DNA from: Chitinophagaceae bacterium | Lineage (GTDB): Bacteria; Bacteroidota; Bacteroidia; Chitinophagales; Chitinophagaceae | NCBI GenBank assembly: GCA_019638625.1 | Contig: JAHBTK010000005.1 | Location: forward strand, 62,001 to 126,000 | Reading direction: 5' to 3' | Length of the DNA stretch: 64,000 nt | Shown here: piece after piece, positions 32,570 through 40,618 of the stretch | How positions within the stretch are numbered: the stretch's first letter is position 1 | Layout: each line of letters opens with the position of its first letter | Program-made: the position numbers and the translations under genes | Notes under the pieces: model-generated | Told to the model about the DNA's origin: nothing | Seen by the model: only the letters and a program-made list of their open reading frames with translations | The model's database searches: none

Positions 32570-35212
32570 TCAGGAAATGGATTTTTTACTCTTTTCCCTT
32601 TCCGTTGTTGAATGTTGTTCATTTCTGAAGACAACGGTATTGTCAAAAACATCCACCAGAACAGGAGAGGTCTTGTCAATATCACCCGCCAGTATCTTTT
32701 TACTCAACTGGTTTACTATTTCCTTCTGTATCAGGCGTTTTAAAGGCCTGGCGCCAAACTGCGGGTCATACCCGTTCTCGACCAGGAAGTCGATAGCATA
32801 GTCTGTGAACTCCAGTTCAATTCCACTCGTTGCAATCAGGTCCTGCAGGTGTTTCAACTGTATATTGATAATGCCCCTGATATCGCTCTTCATCAGTGGA
32901 TGGAACATGATAATGTCATCCACCCTGTTCAGAAACTCCGGGCGAATTACCTGTTTCAACAGGCTCATCACTTCCTGTTTGGTTTTCTCTACCACTTCCT
33001 CCATATTTCCTTCGTTCACATTTTCAAAGTTTTCCTGGATCACCTGGCTGCCCATATTGCTGGTCATGATGATAATAGTATTTTTAAAATTTACCACACG
33101 ACCTTTATTGTCGGTGAGCCTTCCGTCATCAAGCACCTGCAGCAGTATGTTGAAAACATCCGGATGTGCTTTTTCTATTTCATCCAGTAATACAACGCTG
33201 TATGGTTTACGGCGAACTGCTTCTGTCAACTGGCCGCCTTCATCGTATCCCACATAACCGGGAGGAGCGCCTACCAACCGGCTTACGGAATGCTTTTCCT
33301 GGTATTCACTCATGTCTATCCTGGTCATCATATTATCGTCGTCAAACAGGTATTCTGCCAGCGCTTTTGCCAGTTCCGTCTTACCCACTCCTGTTGTACC
33401 CAGGAATATAAAGGAACCGATGGGTTTTTTGGGGTCATGCAGACCGGCACGGCTGCGCCGGATGGCGTCGGAAACCGCCGTAATGGCTTCGTCCTGACCG
33501 ATGACACGTTTATGCAACTCATCCTCCAGGTTCAAAAGCTTTTCCCGCTCACTCTGCAGCATTTTACTCACCGGGATGCCGGTAGACTTTGCAACGGCCT
33601 CCGCGATGTCTTCCGCATCTACTTCTTCTTTCAGCAATCTCTTTTCTGGTGCTACTTCGTCCAGTTCTTTAGTCAGTTCCTCGGTTTTGCTTTCTTCTTC
33701 TTTTATCTTACCATAGCGTATTTCGGCTACTTTCCCGTAGTCTCCGTTACGTTCCGCTTTTTCAGCCTCCAGTTTTAAAACTTCAATATTGGCTTTAGAT
33801 GCCTGGATTTGTTCTACCAGTTCTTTCTCCTGCTGCCATTTGGCTTTCAGGGTATCCCTTTCCACGCTCAGCAGGGAAATTTCTTTGGCCAGCTCTTTTA
33901 ACTTAGCATCATCATTTTCCCTTTTAATAGCTTCCCGTTCAATTTCCAACTGGCGGATCTGTCTTTCCAACTGATCCAGTTCCTCCGGCATGGAGTTCAT
34001 CTCCAGGCGAAGCCGGGCAGCGCTTTCGTCAATAAGGTCGATGGCCTTATCCGGCAGGAACCTGTCGGATATATATCGGTGCGACAATTCAACGGCGGCT
34101 ATAATGGCTTCATCCTTTATGCGCACGTGGTGGTGGGTTTCATATCTATCCTTGATCCCTCTCAATATCGATACCGCGTCTTCCACACTCGGCTCATCGA
34201 TCATCACTTTTTGAAACCTTCTTTCCAGTGCCTTATCTTTTTCAAAGTACTTCTGATATTCGTTCAGGGTGGTAGCACCGATGGCTCTCAGTTCACCTCT
34301 TGCCAAAGCCGGTTTCAAAATATTGGCGGCATCCATTGCGCCTTCGCCACCTCCCGCGCCTACAAGTGTATGAATTTCGTCTATGAAGAGTATGATCTCA
34401 CCGTTACTTTTTGCTACTTCGTTTACTACGCCCTTTAAACGCTCCTCAAACTCACCTTTATACTTGGCGCCGGCTATCAACTGACCCATATCCAGCGCAT
34501 AGATCACTTTCGATTTCAGGTTTTCCGGCACATCACCGTTTACGATACGCATGGCCAAACCTTCCGCGATAGCGGTTTTTCCCACTCCCGGCTCGCCTAC
34601 CAGCATGGGATTGTTTTTATTTCTGCGGGACAGGATATGGAGTGTCCGTCTTATCTCTTCATCACGGCCTATTACCGGGTCCAGTTTACCCTGCCTGGCA
34701 AGCTCATTCAGGTTTTTCGCGTATTTATTTAAAGTATTAAACTGGGTTTCATGCGTTTGAGAAGATACAGTGGAGCCTTTTCTTAAATCCCTGATAGCAG
34801 CCACCAGCCCTTTCTCGGTAAGCCCGGCGTCTTTTAGTATTTTGGAGGTGTTATCGTTGCCCAATAGCAAAGCCAGCAGTAAGTGCTCCACACTCACGAA
34901 TTCATCGCCAAAGCTCTTAAGCAATGACCCGGCCTTCAGGATCGCGTTGTTGGCATCCCGGCTTATGGATTGGGCAGGTTCCCCGCTTTGCACCCTGGGA
35001 AGCTTTTTGATGCCTTCGTCCAGCTTGGATTCCACAAAGCCGATATTCACATTATTCTTCTTGAGCAAAAACTCGATGGGGGAATCATCATCGCTCAGTA
35101 AAGCCTTTAAGATGTGCTCAGTTTCAATATTGGCATTGCCGTCATTGAAGGCTATCTGCTGCGATTTGGCGATAACCTCCTGAGCCTTTATGGTAAAATT
35201 ATTCAGATTCAT
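32570..35212 (-). CDS. clpB: ATP-dependent disaggregase ClpB
   Basis: A Hsp100 protein that rescues aggregated proteins with DnaK. ATG at 35212 (MNLNNFTIKAQEVIAKSQQ) gives 880 residues; an earlier in-frame start at 35254 would add 14 residues not seen in the family. Order of parts: Clp N-domain repeats (to about 150), AAA1 with Walker A GEPGVGKTAIAEG and Walker B ILFIDEIHTLVGAGG, the ClpB-specific middle coiled coil (about 405-525, long Glu/Lys/Arg heptads), AAA2 with GTTGVGKTELAKALAE and VVLLDEIEKAHPDVFN, and a C-terminal domain ending in a Ser/Lys-rich tail. The middle domain excludes ClpA/ClpC. A 14-bp palindrome lies just upstream. Confidence 0.97.
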   Translation of the reverse strand: MNLNNFTIKAQEVIAKSQQIAFNDGNANIETEHILKALLSDDDSPIEFLLKKNNVNIGFVESKLDEGIKKLPRVQSGEPAQSISRDANNAILKAGSLLKSFGDEFVSVEHLLLALLLGNDNTSKILKDAGLTEKGLVAAIRDLRKGSTVSSQTHETQFNTLNKYAKNLNELARQGKLDPVIGRDEEIRRTLHILSRRNKNNPMLVGEPGVGKTAIAEGLAMRIVNGDVPENLKSKVIYALDMGQLIAGAKYKGEFEERLKGVVNEVAKSNGEIILFIDEIHTLVGAGGGEGAMDAANILKPALARGELRAIGATTLNEYQKYFEKDKALERRFQKVMIDEPSVEDAVSILRGIKDRYETHHHVRIKDEAIIAAVELSHRYISDRFLPDKAIDLIDESAARLRLEMNSMPEELDQLERQIRQLEIEREAIKRENDDAKLKELAKEISLLSVERDTLKAKWQQEKELVEQIQASKANIEVLKLEAEKAERNGDYGKVAEIRYGKIKEEESKTEELTKELDEVAPEKRLLKEEVDAEDIAEAVAKSTGIPVSKMLQSEREKLLNLEDELHKRVIGQDEAITAVSDAIRRSRAGLHDPKKPIGSFIFLGTTGVGKTELAKALAEYLFDDDNMMTRIDMSEYQEKHSVSRLVGAPPGYVGYDEGGQLTEAVRRKPYSVVLLDEIEKAHPDVFNILLQVLDDGRLTDNKGRVVNFKNTIIIMTSNMGSQVIQENFENVNEGNMEEVVEKTKQEVMSLLKQVIRPEFLNRVDDIIMFHPLMKSDIRGIINIQLKHLQDLIATSGIELEFTDYAIDFLVENGYDPQFGARPLKRLIQKEIVNQLSKKILAGDIDKTSPVLVDVFDNTVVFRNEQHSTTEREKSKKSIS

Positions 35213-35244
35213 TCCTGTAAATTTTATTGTTTTTGGTAGAATGC

Positions 35245-35258
35245 CCGGATGCATCCGG
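35245..35258. promoter_or_regulatory. 14-bp palindrome upstream of clpB
   Basis: CCGGATGCATCCGG is a perfect palindrome 33 bp before the clpB start codon, in the divergent gap between clpB and the serine-hydrolase-like gene. It could be an operator for a heat-shock regulator, but a few palindromes this long are expected by chance in 64 kb. Confidence 0.25.
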
Positions 35259-35351
35259 ACAATATTTATATTTTAAGTTTTCCTTTGTGTTGTTTGAAAT
35301 AACTTAGCTTTCAGCAACAAATCATAGTCCAAAGCTCCAAAAACAGAAATT

Positions 35352-36404
35352 ATGTCATGTAAACCTGGTGTAATCTGTCTGAATTTCAGTCTGTTATCAA
35401 TTTTTATGCTAATCCTGCAGCCTGTACAGGCGCAGCATGATTTTGCCCAGGTAGACGACATGCTGAAAAAGAATGAGAAGGTGCTTGGGAAACAGGTGAT
35501 TGCGTTGGTATGGAAGGGTGACAAGATAGTATACAGGAAAGAAACCCACGAAGACTTTAACAGCAAAACCCAAACGGCTGTAGGCGCCAGCGGGCAATGG
35601 ATTGTCGCAGCGGCAGCTATGGCCCTGGTGGATGAAAAAAAGCTGTCGCCCGATGACAGGACTTCTAAACATATCCCTATCCTGGCCAAGTATATGAAGG
35701 GATACATCACGCTTAAAAACGGGCTTACTCATACTACGGGTATAGAGGGAGAAAAAACCGGTGCGGGAAAACTCTTGCCCCGCTTAAAATTTGAATCGCT
35801 TGAAGAGCAGATGGAATACTTTGCCAGCAAGCGCGAAATAGTTACCAATCCGCAGACGGAATTTTTTTACAGTCATGTGGGAATGAATATCGCCGGAAGG
35901 ATGATGGAGGTAGTTGCGAGGAAAGGTTTTGACCGCATCACGCAGGAAAAAATAACCCGCCCCCTGAAAATGCGTGCTACTACATTTTTCAATTATAATA
36001 CCATGTTCATAGATCCTTCTACCGGTGCGCAAACTACTGCCAACGATTACATGAATTTCCTGGTGATGCTGCTCAATAATGGTATGTTTGAAGGTAAGCA
36101 GGTATTAAGTGCGGATGCGGTAAAGGAAATGCTGACAGCCCGGTTCACGGAATTGCCTGTAAAATATACCCCTAAAGGAACGGAGAATTGGCATTATGGA
36201 TATGGCGCCTGGCTGGTGGAAGAAGATGGAGCCGGTAACGGAACGGTTGTCGCGAGCCCTTCTCTCACCGGTACCTGGCCTTATATAGACAGGAAAAACA
36301 ACTATGCAGCCCTATTGCTGGTAAAATCCTCTTCCGGAGAACAGGGAAACGAAATTTTCACCCAATTCAGAGCGGCGGTTGATGCTGCTTTGGGGGTTAA
36401 CTAA
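35352..36404 (+). CDS. Beta-lactamase-fold (class C) protein, catalytic residues lost
   Basis: A 350-residue exported protein (signal NFSLLSIFMLILQPVQAQ) of the serine beta-lactamase/esterase superfamily. The overall text is of the family: LVDEKKLSPDDRTSKHIP, YITLKNGLTHTTGI, FYSHVGMNIAGRMMEVVARK and DYMNFLVMLLNNG. However, the active-site motif SxxK, expected in front of the conserved Trp, reads A79-S-G-Q82-W, so both Ser and Lys are replaced, and the second motif YxN reads YSH. This predicts a non-catalytic binding protein rather than a hydrolase. The frame is intact and not obviously decaying. It is divergent from clpB. Confidence 0.75.
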   Translation: MSCKPGVICLNFSLLSIFMLILQPVQAQHDFAQVDDMLKKNEKVLGKQVIALVWKGDKIVYRKETHEDFNSKTQTAVGASGQWIVAAAAMALVDEKKLSPDDRTSKHIPILAKYMKGYITLKNGLTHTTGIEGEKTGAGKLLPRLKFESLEEQMEYFASKREIVTNPQTEFFYSHVGMNIAGRMMEVVARKGFDRITQEKITRPLKMRATTFFNYNTMFIDPSTGAQTTANDYMNFLVMLLNNGMFEGKQVLSADAVKEMLTARFTELPVKYTPKGTENWHYGYGAWLVEEDGAGNGTVVASPSLTGTWPYIDRKNNYAALLLVKSSSGEQGNEIFTQFRAAVDAALGVN

Positions 36405-36523
36405 CACCTACGCTTTTTACAGACCTCTTTCCGCTTTGCCTCCGCAAAGGCTCCGCTTCATCCTAAAACAGAAAAAGGAGTTACAAGCAACTACTTATAA
36501 CCCTTTTCGATAGTTTCTGACGC

Positions 36524-36537
36524 CCCGGGACTGGATT
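36524..36537. repeat. Partial copy of the tRNA-Leu 3' end
   Basis: CCCGGGACTGGATT here matches 13 of 14 bases of CCCGAGACTGGATT at 36690-36703 inside the tRNA-Leu gene, in the same orientation and 166 bp apart. Such short copies of tRNA 3' ends are typical of old integration sites, although no integrase is near. The 283-bp gap 36405-36687 holds this copy, the tRNA terminator and no supported gene. Confidence 0.45.
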
Positions 36538-36644
36538 ATTTAATCATCCGGTATATATCTCACGAGGGGCTTACCCAAAGGCCCACGCCGCGTCGCAGCG
36601 ATGTCTTTTATTTTTGTCCCCCACACAGGCAAGCTTGGCGGGTT

Positions 36645-36681
36645 GTCAAAAATAAAAAACCCCGCAATTTTATTGCGGGGG
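36645..36681 (-). terminator. Terminator of tRNA-Leu
   Basis: On the minus strand CCCCGCAAT (36680-36672) pairs with ATTGCGGGG (36668-36660) around a 3-nt loop and is followed by TTTTTTATTTTT. It lies 7 nt past the tRNA 3' end. Confidence 0.85.
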
Positions 36682-36687
36682 TCTTTG

Positions 36688-36771
36688 TGCCCGAGACTGG
36701 ATTTGAACCAGCACGCCCTTTCAGGCGCTACCACCTCAAAGTAGTGCGTCTACCAATTTCGCCACCCGGGC
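36688..36771 (-). tRNA. tRNA-Leu (anticodon GAG)
   Basis: An 84-nt tRNA with a class-II long variable arm. Acceptor stem GCCCGGG pairs with CTCGGGC (one G-T pair) and the discriminator base is A. The D-arm contains AAATTGGTAGACGC, the anticodon stem is CTACT/GGTAG around TTGAGGT with anticodon GAG, the variable arm is CGCCTGAAAGGGCG, and the T-arm is GGTTCAAATCC. CCA is not encoded. It reads CUC/CUU codons. A TACCTTTG -7 box lies 11 bp upstream and a terminator 7 bp downstream, so it is a single-gene unit. Confidence 0.97.
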
Positions 36772-36782
36772 ATTGAGGACTG

Positions 36783-36790
36783 CAAAGGTA
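36783..36790 (-). promoter_or_regulatory. -7 box of tRNA-Leu
   Basis: The minus strand reads TACCTTTG, matching TAnnTTTG, 11 bp before the mature 5' end of the tRNA. No clear TTG -33 element is seen 19-21 bp upstream. Confidence 0.5.
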
Positions 36791-36934
36791 ATTTTTTTTC
36801 AGATAACATGTGTGACGGTCGGGAAAACTTATATAAGCTTCCTGGTTTTTATAAGCAGAGCAATCGTTTGATATCACCAGGGTGAAAAAGTTCTGAAAGA
36901 GAATGTTTAAATTGTCGCAAAATTCTGACCGGCT

Positions 36935-37882
36935 ATGTTTTTGATCGCGGAAAAACAGGAGAAAGGCTTTGATAAAATAGTACTGGAAGACAAAGGGAAT
37001 TGCGCAGTAGAAGTGGCGCCCGCCTGCGGCGCTATGCTTTGTGCGCTGAAAGCGTACCATGAAAATGGTTTTATTAATGTGATAGACAGTTATCCCGACC
37101 GGGCTGCTTTTTTGGACAGGGCGGAAGAAAATGGTTTTAAAGGCCTGAAACTGTCTCCTTTTCCCTGCCGGGTAAAAAATGCTGTCTACCAGTTTGACGG
37201 ATCATTCTACCGGCTCAATACTTCCCTGAACGGAGGGGATGCCCTGCACGGTCTTTTATACAGGCAGGCTTTCAGGGTGGTTGATACTTCAGTTGATGAA
37301 AACAGCGCCGCTGTGGTAATGGAACACGCTTACTCCGCTTTCGACAGCGGATATCCTTTTACTTATACCTGCAGGGTAACATACACTTTAAAGAAAAACA
37401 ATTTTCTGACCATTGCTACTACCATTATCAACACCGGGGATAAACGTTTGCCGGTGGCTGACGGCTGGCATCCCTATTTTACATTTGGAGGCAGGGTAGA
37501 CGATCTGTACTTGCAGTTCCGGTCGGATCAGATGCTGGAGTTTAAGGATAAGGTCCCTACCGGTAAAGTAATTAATAACCCCATGTTCAAAGAAGGGGCG
37601 AAGGTCGGGGCAATTGAACTGGACAATTCCTTTTTACTTGATTTTACTGAGTCTCAGCCAATGTGTACCGTGCGGGATGAAGCCACGGGATGGCAACTGG
37701 AGTGCTATCCTGATAACACTTATCCCTATCTGCAGATATATATTCCACCACACCGCAATAGTATAGCTATAGAAAATCTCAGCGCTCCTCCGGATGCTTT
37801 TAACAACAAGATCTCGCTGACCGTGCTGGCTCCCGGAGAGCAGGCGGTATATACTACCGGTTTTGCATTGAGAAAGATCTGA
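36935..37882 (+). CDS. Aldose 1-epimerase family protein
   Basis: A 315-residue galactose-mutarotase-fold protein interconverting sugar anomers or a related epimerisation. Catalytic-type residues are visible: His in NGGDALHGLLYRQ near residue 104, His in VADGWHPYFTFGG near 177, and the general-base acidic residue in SIAIENLSAPPDAFNN near 277. No signal peptide, so cytoplasmic. It is monocistronic, facing away from the tRNA. The sugar is not predictable; some members act on phosphorylated hexoses. Confidence 0.88.
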   Translation: MFLIAEKQEKGFDKIVLEDKGNCAVEVAPACGAMLCALKAYHENGFINVIDSYPDRAAFLDRAEENGFKGLKLSPFPCRVKNAVYQFDGSFYRLNTSLNGGDALHGLLYRQAFRVVDTSVDENSAAVVMEHAYSAFDSGYPFTYTCRVTYTLKKNNFLTIATTIINTGDKRLPVADGWHPYFTFGGRVDDLYLQFRSDQMLEFKDKVPTGKVINNPMFKEGAKVGAIELDNSFLLDFTESQPMCTVRDEATGWQLECYPDNTYPYLQIYIPPHRNSIAIENLSAPPDAFNNKISLTVLAPGEQAVYTTGFALRKI

Positions 37883-37894
37883 CCTTTGGGGGAG

Positions 37895-39088
37895 TTATCG
37901 TTTTACAAATTTCCTGGTAGCAGATCCCCTGGCGGTATGCACCTGCAAGAGGTAAATACCGGAAGGGAGTTTCCCGGTATGAATGGTATTGGCGGACCTG
38001 CCCTGCATTAGTTTTCTGCCATTGATATCAAACAGAACATATTCATCGGCGAGGAGAAGGCCGCCGTTTTCATCCCGCAGGAAAACATCATTGCCGGCGG
38101 GGTTGGGATATACCTGCCAACGGAAGGCTTCGGCAGCAACAGGTTCGGTGAGATTCCAGGGGGCGCCCAGGGCCGGTGACTGAAGAATACTCCGTCTGTG
38201 CCCGGACGGACTGAACAACTGCCGCATTCTTTTTGCCTGCCCATGGGTGAACATCAGGGCGCAGGCGTCGTCAGAGAAATCCATGAAGTTCATAAACATG
38301 TCTCCATGGGGGCTGTTATTACAACTGCCGGGCTTTATAACGGGAAAGCTGCTGCAGCCGCTGTTATAGTTGCTTTGCGGCGGAGTGTCTTCCACCTCGT
38401 CATCGCCGCAGTATTTGTCTCCCCACAGGTGTTTCAGGTTGAGCCAGTGACCGATTTCATGGGTGGCGGTTCTCCCTTTATTGTACACCGTATGTTCGAT
38501 ATTGATCGTGCCGAAAATATCCGACCGTATCACCACCCCGTCCTTTTCTGCCGCTGCACCGGGAAACGAAGCATACCCCAGCATGCCGCTACCCAGTCTG
38601 CATACCCATATATTGAGATAATACCTGCTGTCCCATGCATCAGATCCCCCGCTATCGGCAAACTTCATCCGGTCATCCTGTTTCCAGGCAGACTGGTAAG
38701 TTTTTTTGCGGACGATACCATTGGTAGCCCTGCCTTCCGGGTCTACCCTGGCCAGTTCAAACCGGATCCTGGTATCGGCAATAAAGGGTTTGAAAGCGGC
38801 CGGAACCTTATTAATATCATCATTAAGCGCCGCGAAATCTTTATTAAGGGCTGCTATTTGCGATAACACCTGTTCGGTGCTGATATTGTCGCTATTGTCA
38901 TTATAGAGTATGTGTACAACAACAGGTATGGTAATTACGGGAATATCTTCAGGGGTTGCTCCTTGTTGTTTGTATTGAATGTTGTTCGGGGATATATTAT
39001 CGGCCGGATTTTCTATGGTACTGCATCGCTGCTGCGCTGCTGCAGAAAAAAAGCTACCGATTAAGATGGGTATAAAAAATATCCTCAT
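37895..39088 (-). CDS. Secreted M43 zinc metalloprotease with T9SS sorting domain
   Basis: A 397-residue secreted protease of the pregnancy-associated plasma protein A/ulilysin (M43) type. Signal peptide MRIFFIPILIGSFFSAAAQQ. The zinc motif HEIGHWLNLKH (HExxHxxGxxH-like, with Leu for Gly) lies near residue 213-223, and the Met-turn appears as FMNFMDFSDDACALMFTHGQ near 262-280. The last 80 residues form a type A sorting domain (YPNPAGNDVFLRDENGG to GIYLLQVHTARGSATRKFVKR), which sends the protein through the type IX secretion system to the surface or medium. This is one of the strongest phylum markers here. It converges on the aldose epimerase gene, 12 bp away. Confidence 0.93.
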   Translation of the reverse strand: MRIFFIPILIGSFFSAAAQQRCSTIENPADNISPNNIQYKQQGATPEDIPVITIPVVVHILYNDNSDNISTEQVLSQIAALNKDFAALNDDINKVPAAFKPFIADTRIRFELARVDPEGRATNGIVRKKTYQSAWKQDDRMKFADSGGSDAWDSRYYLNIWVCRLGSGMLGYASFPGAAAEKDGVVIRSDIFGTINIEHTVYNKGRTATHEIGHWLNLKHLWGDKYCGDDEVEDTPPQSNYNSGCSSFPVIKPGSCNNSPHGDMFMNFMDFSDDACALMFTHGQAKRMRQLFSPSGHRRSILQSPALGAPWNLTEPVAAEAFRWQVYPNPAGNDVFLRDENGGLLLADEYVLFDINGRKLMQGRSANTIHTGKLPSGIYLLQVHTARGSATRKFVKR

Positions 39089-39307
39089 GGCCGATTATTC
39101 ATCAGCTTTTCAAGGCGATATCAAATTCAAACGCGAACCTGGTGCAGGTACAGCTTGTTTTATAACAAAGGAATGGGATTTGGAAAAATTACCGGGAAAT
39201 TGGAGTTTGTGATACTTGTAAAGTAATGGAAAATAAAGGTGCCGGACAATTTTGACCGCCATATTTCCCGGCTTTTAGCATATGATAACCCGGTGAGTTA
39301 ATATCCC

Positions 39308-40609
39308 TCAATTGTGAAGGAGTTTTTTGTCTACTTCAGCAATGATGAACACGCTGCCGCAAATCAGGATCATATCCTTTTTGTCCGCACGGGTTAATGC
39401 GGCCCGAAGTGCGGAATTTACATCCGGATAAGCGCTTCCGGAATATCCCTTTTGATGCGCCAGCGCTGCGAGCGCTTCTTCCGGCAGCGCCCGCGGGATC
39501 TGTGCTTTGGTAAAATAGTAGCTGGCTTCCCTGGGAAGCAGGTCGATAACAGCCGATACATCTTTATCCTTTACCATTCCGATAATGATATGAAGCCGGT
39601 GATAGTCGGTTAATTCTATCTGTTCGGAAACCTGTTTAATACCATCCTTATTATGACCCACATCCAGCACTACCATCGGGTGTTCGTGTATCACCTCCCA
39701 GCGCCCGTGAAGCCCGGTTAATTTTTTTACGGAGGCGAGCGCAGTTTTGGTTTCATTCTCCTGTATCTTCCATCCGGCTTTCTGCAACTCCTTAACGGTC
39801 GCCAGGACAGTGATAAGATTTTTGACTTGATAGATCCCGGGCAGATCGAGATGGTAGATCGTTTTCTCCTGCCTGTTGTTCAAAATATCCGCTTCAAGCA
39901 GGTAGTGGCCCTGCCGGAAGTTATCATTGTACATCTCCCTGTCGGCAAACACAATGGGCGCGTTCTTTCCGGCAGCGGTTTCAGTAAAAATAGTTGTTGT
40001 CCAGGGATCGCTTTCTCCTATCACCACCGGGGTATCTTTTTTAATGATTCCCGCTTTCTCGCGGGCTATCTCTTCTATACTGTCTCCCAGGATGTTCATA
40101 TGGTCCATCCCGATATTGGTGATCACCGCCACTTCCGGGACGATAATATTGGTGCTGTCCAGCCTTCCCCCCAATCCTGTTTCTATCACAGCTACATTCA
40201 CTTTTTGAGTGGCGAAATATTCGAAGGCCATCGCCACCGTGATCTCGAAAAAAGAGGGGTGTATCTCTTCAATAGCCGAGCGCATTTTTTCGGTAAAACG
40301 GGTCACGAATTCTTGGGTGATCATGTTGCCGTTCACTTTAATGCGTTCCCGGAAGTCATACAGGTGTGGAGATGTATAAAGCCCCGTATTGTAGCCGTTT
40401 TGCCGGAGAATGGCGGCCAGCATATGACTGACGGAGCCTTTTCCGTTGGTGCCGGCTACATGGATGGTTTTGAGCTGATGCTGCGGATTACCGATTTTTT
40501 CACATAACGCTCTCGTATTGGTTAAATCCTTTTTTATGGCGTCGGCGCCTGTACGGCTGAACATGGGGAGTGCCCTGTATAGATAGGCTACCGTTTCCTG
40601 GTAATTCAT
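39308..40609 (-). CDS. folC: Folylpolyglutamate synthase / dihydrofolate synthase
   Basis: A 433-residue Mur-ligase-family enzyme adding glutamate to (dihydro)folate. The P-loop is VAGTNGKGSVSHMLAAIL near residue 50-66, SPHLYDFRERIKVNG near 80-95 binds folate, and ETGLGGRLDSTN near 142-153 with TNIGMDHMNILGDSIEEIAREKAGI near 162-186 supply metal and ATP contacts. LDVGHNKDG near 300 is the C-domain signature. Size and motifs are normal. It follows the FGGY kinase gene after 9 bp on the same strand and so is probably co-transcribed with it. Confidence 0.96.
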   Translation of the reverse strand: MNYQETVAYLYRALPMFSRTGADAIKKDLTNTRALCEKIGNPQHQLKTIHVAGTNGKGSVSHMLAAILRQNGYNTGLYTSPHLYDFRERIKVNGNMITQEFVTRFTEKMRSAIEEIHPSFFEITVAMAFEYFATQKVNVAVIETGLGGRLDSTNIIVPEVAVITNIGMDHMNILGDSIEEIAREKAGIIKKDTPVVIGESDPWTTTIFTETAAGKNAPIVFADREMYNDNFRQGHYLLEADILNNRQEKTIYHLDLPGIYQVKNLITVLATVKELQKAGWKIQENETKTALASVKKLTGLHGRWEVIHEHPMVVLDVGHNKDGIKQVSEQIELTDYHRLHIIIGMVKDKDVSAVIDLLPREASYYFTKAQIPRALPEEALAALAHQKGYSGSAYPDVNSALRAALTRADKKDMILICGSVFIIAEVDKKLLHN

Positions 40610-40618
40610 GCTGAAACC

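Noticed and set aside
36405..36687. Remnant integrative island at tRNA-Leu
   Set aside because: Only the short tRNA 3' copy supports it; there is no integrase or phage gene, so it stays a finding about a repeat rather than a mobile element call.
36540..36734. 64-codon frame next to tRNA-Leu as a gene
   Set aside because: It overlaps the tRNA-Leu gene and its terminator and resembles no protein family; it is a chance frame.
38198..38866. 222-codon frame antisense to the M43 protease gene
   Set aside because: Shadow frame; the other strand encodes a complete protease with HExxH and a sorting domain.
39827..40507. 226-codon frame antisense to folC
   Set aside because: Shadow of folC; no family features of its own.
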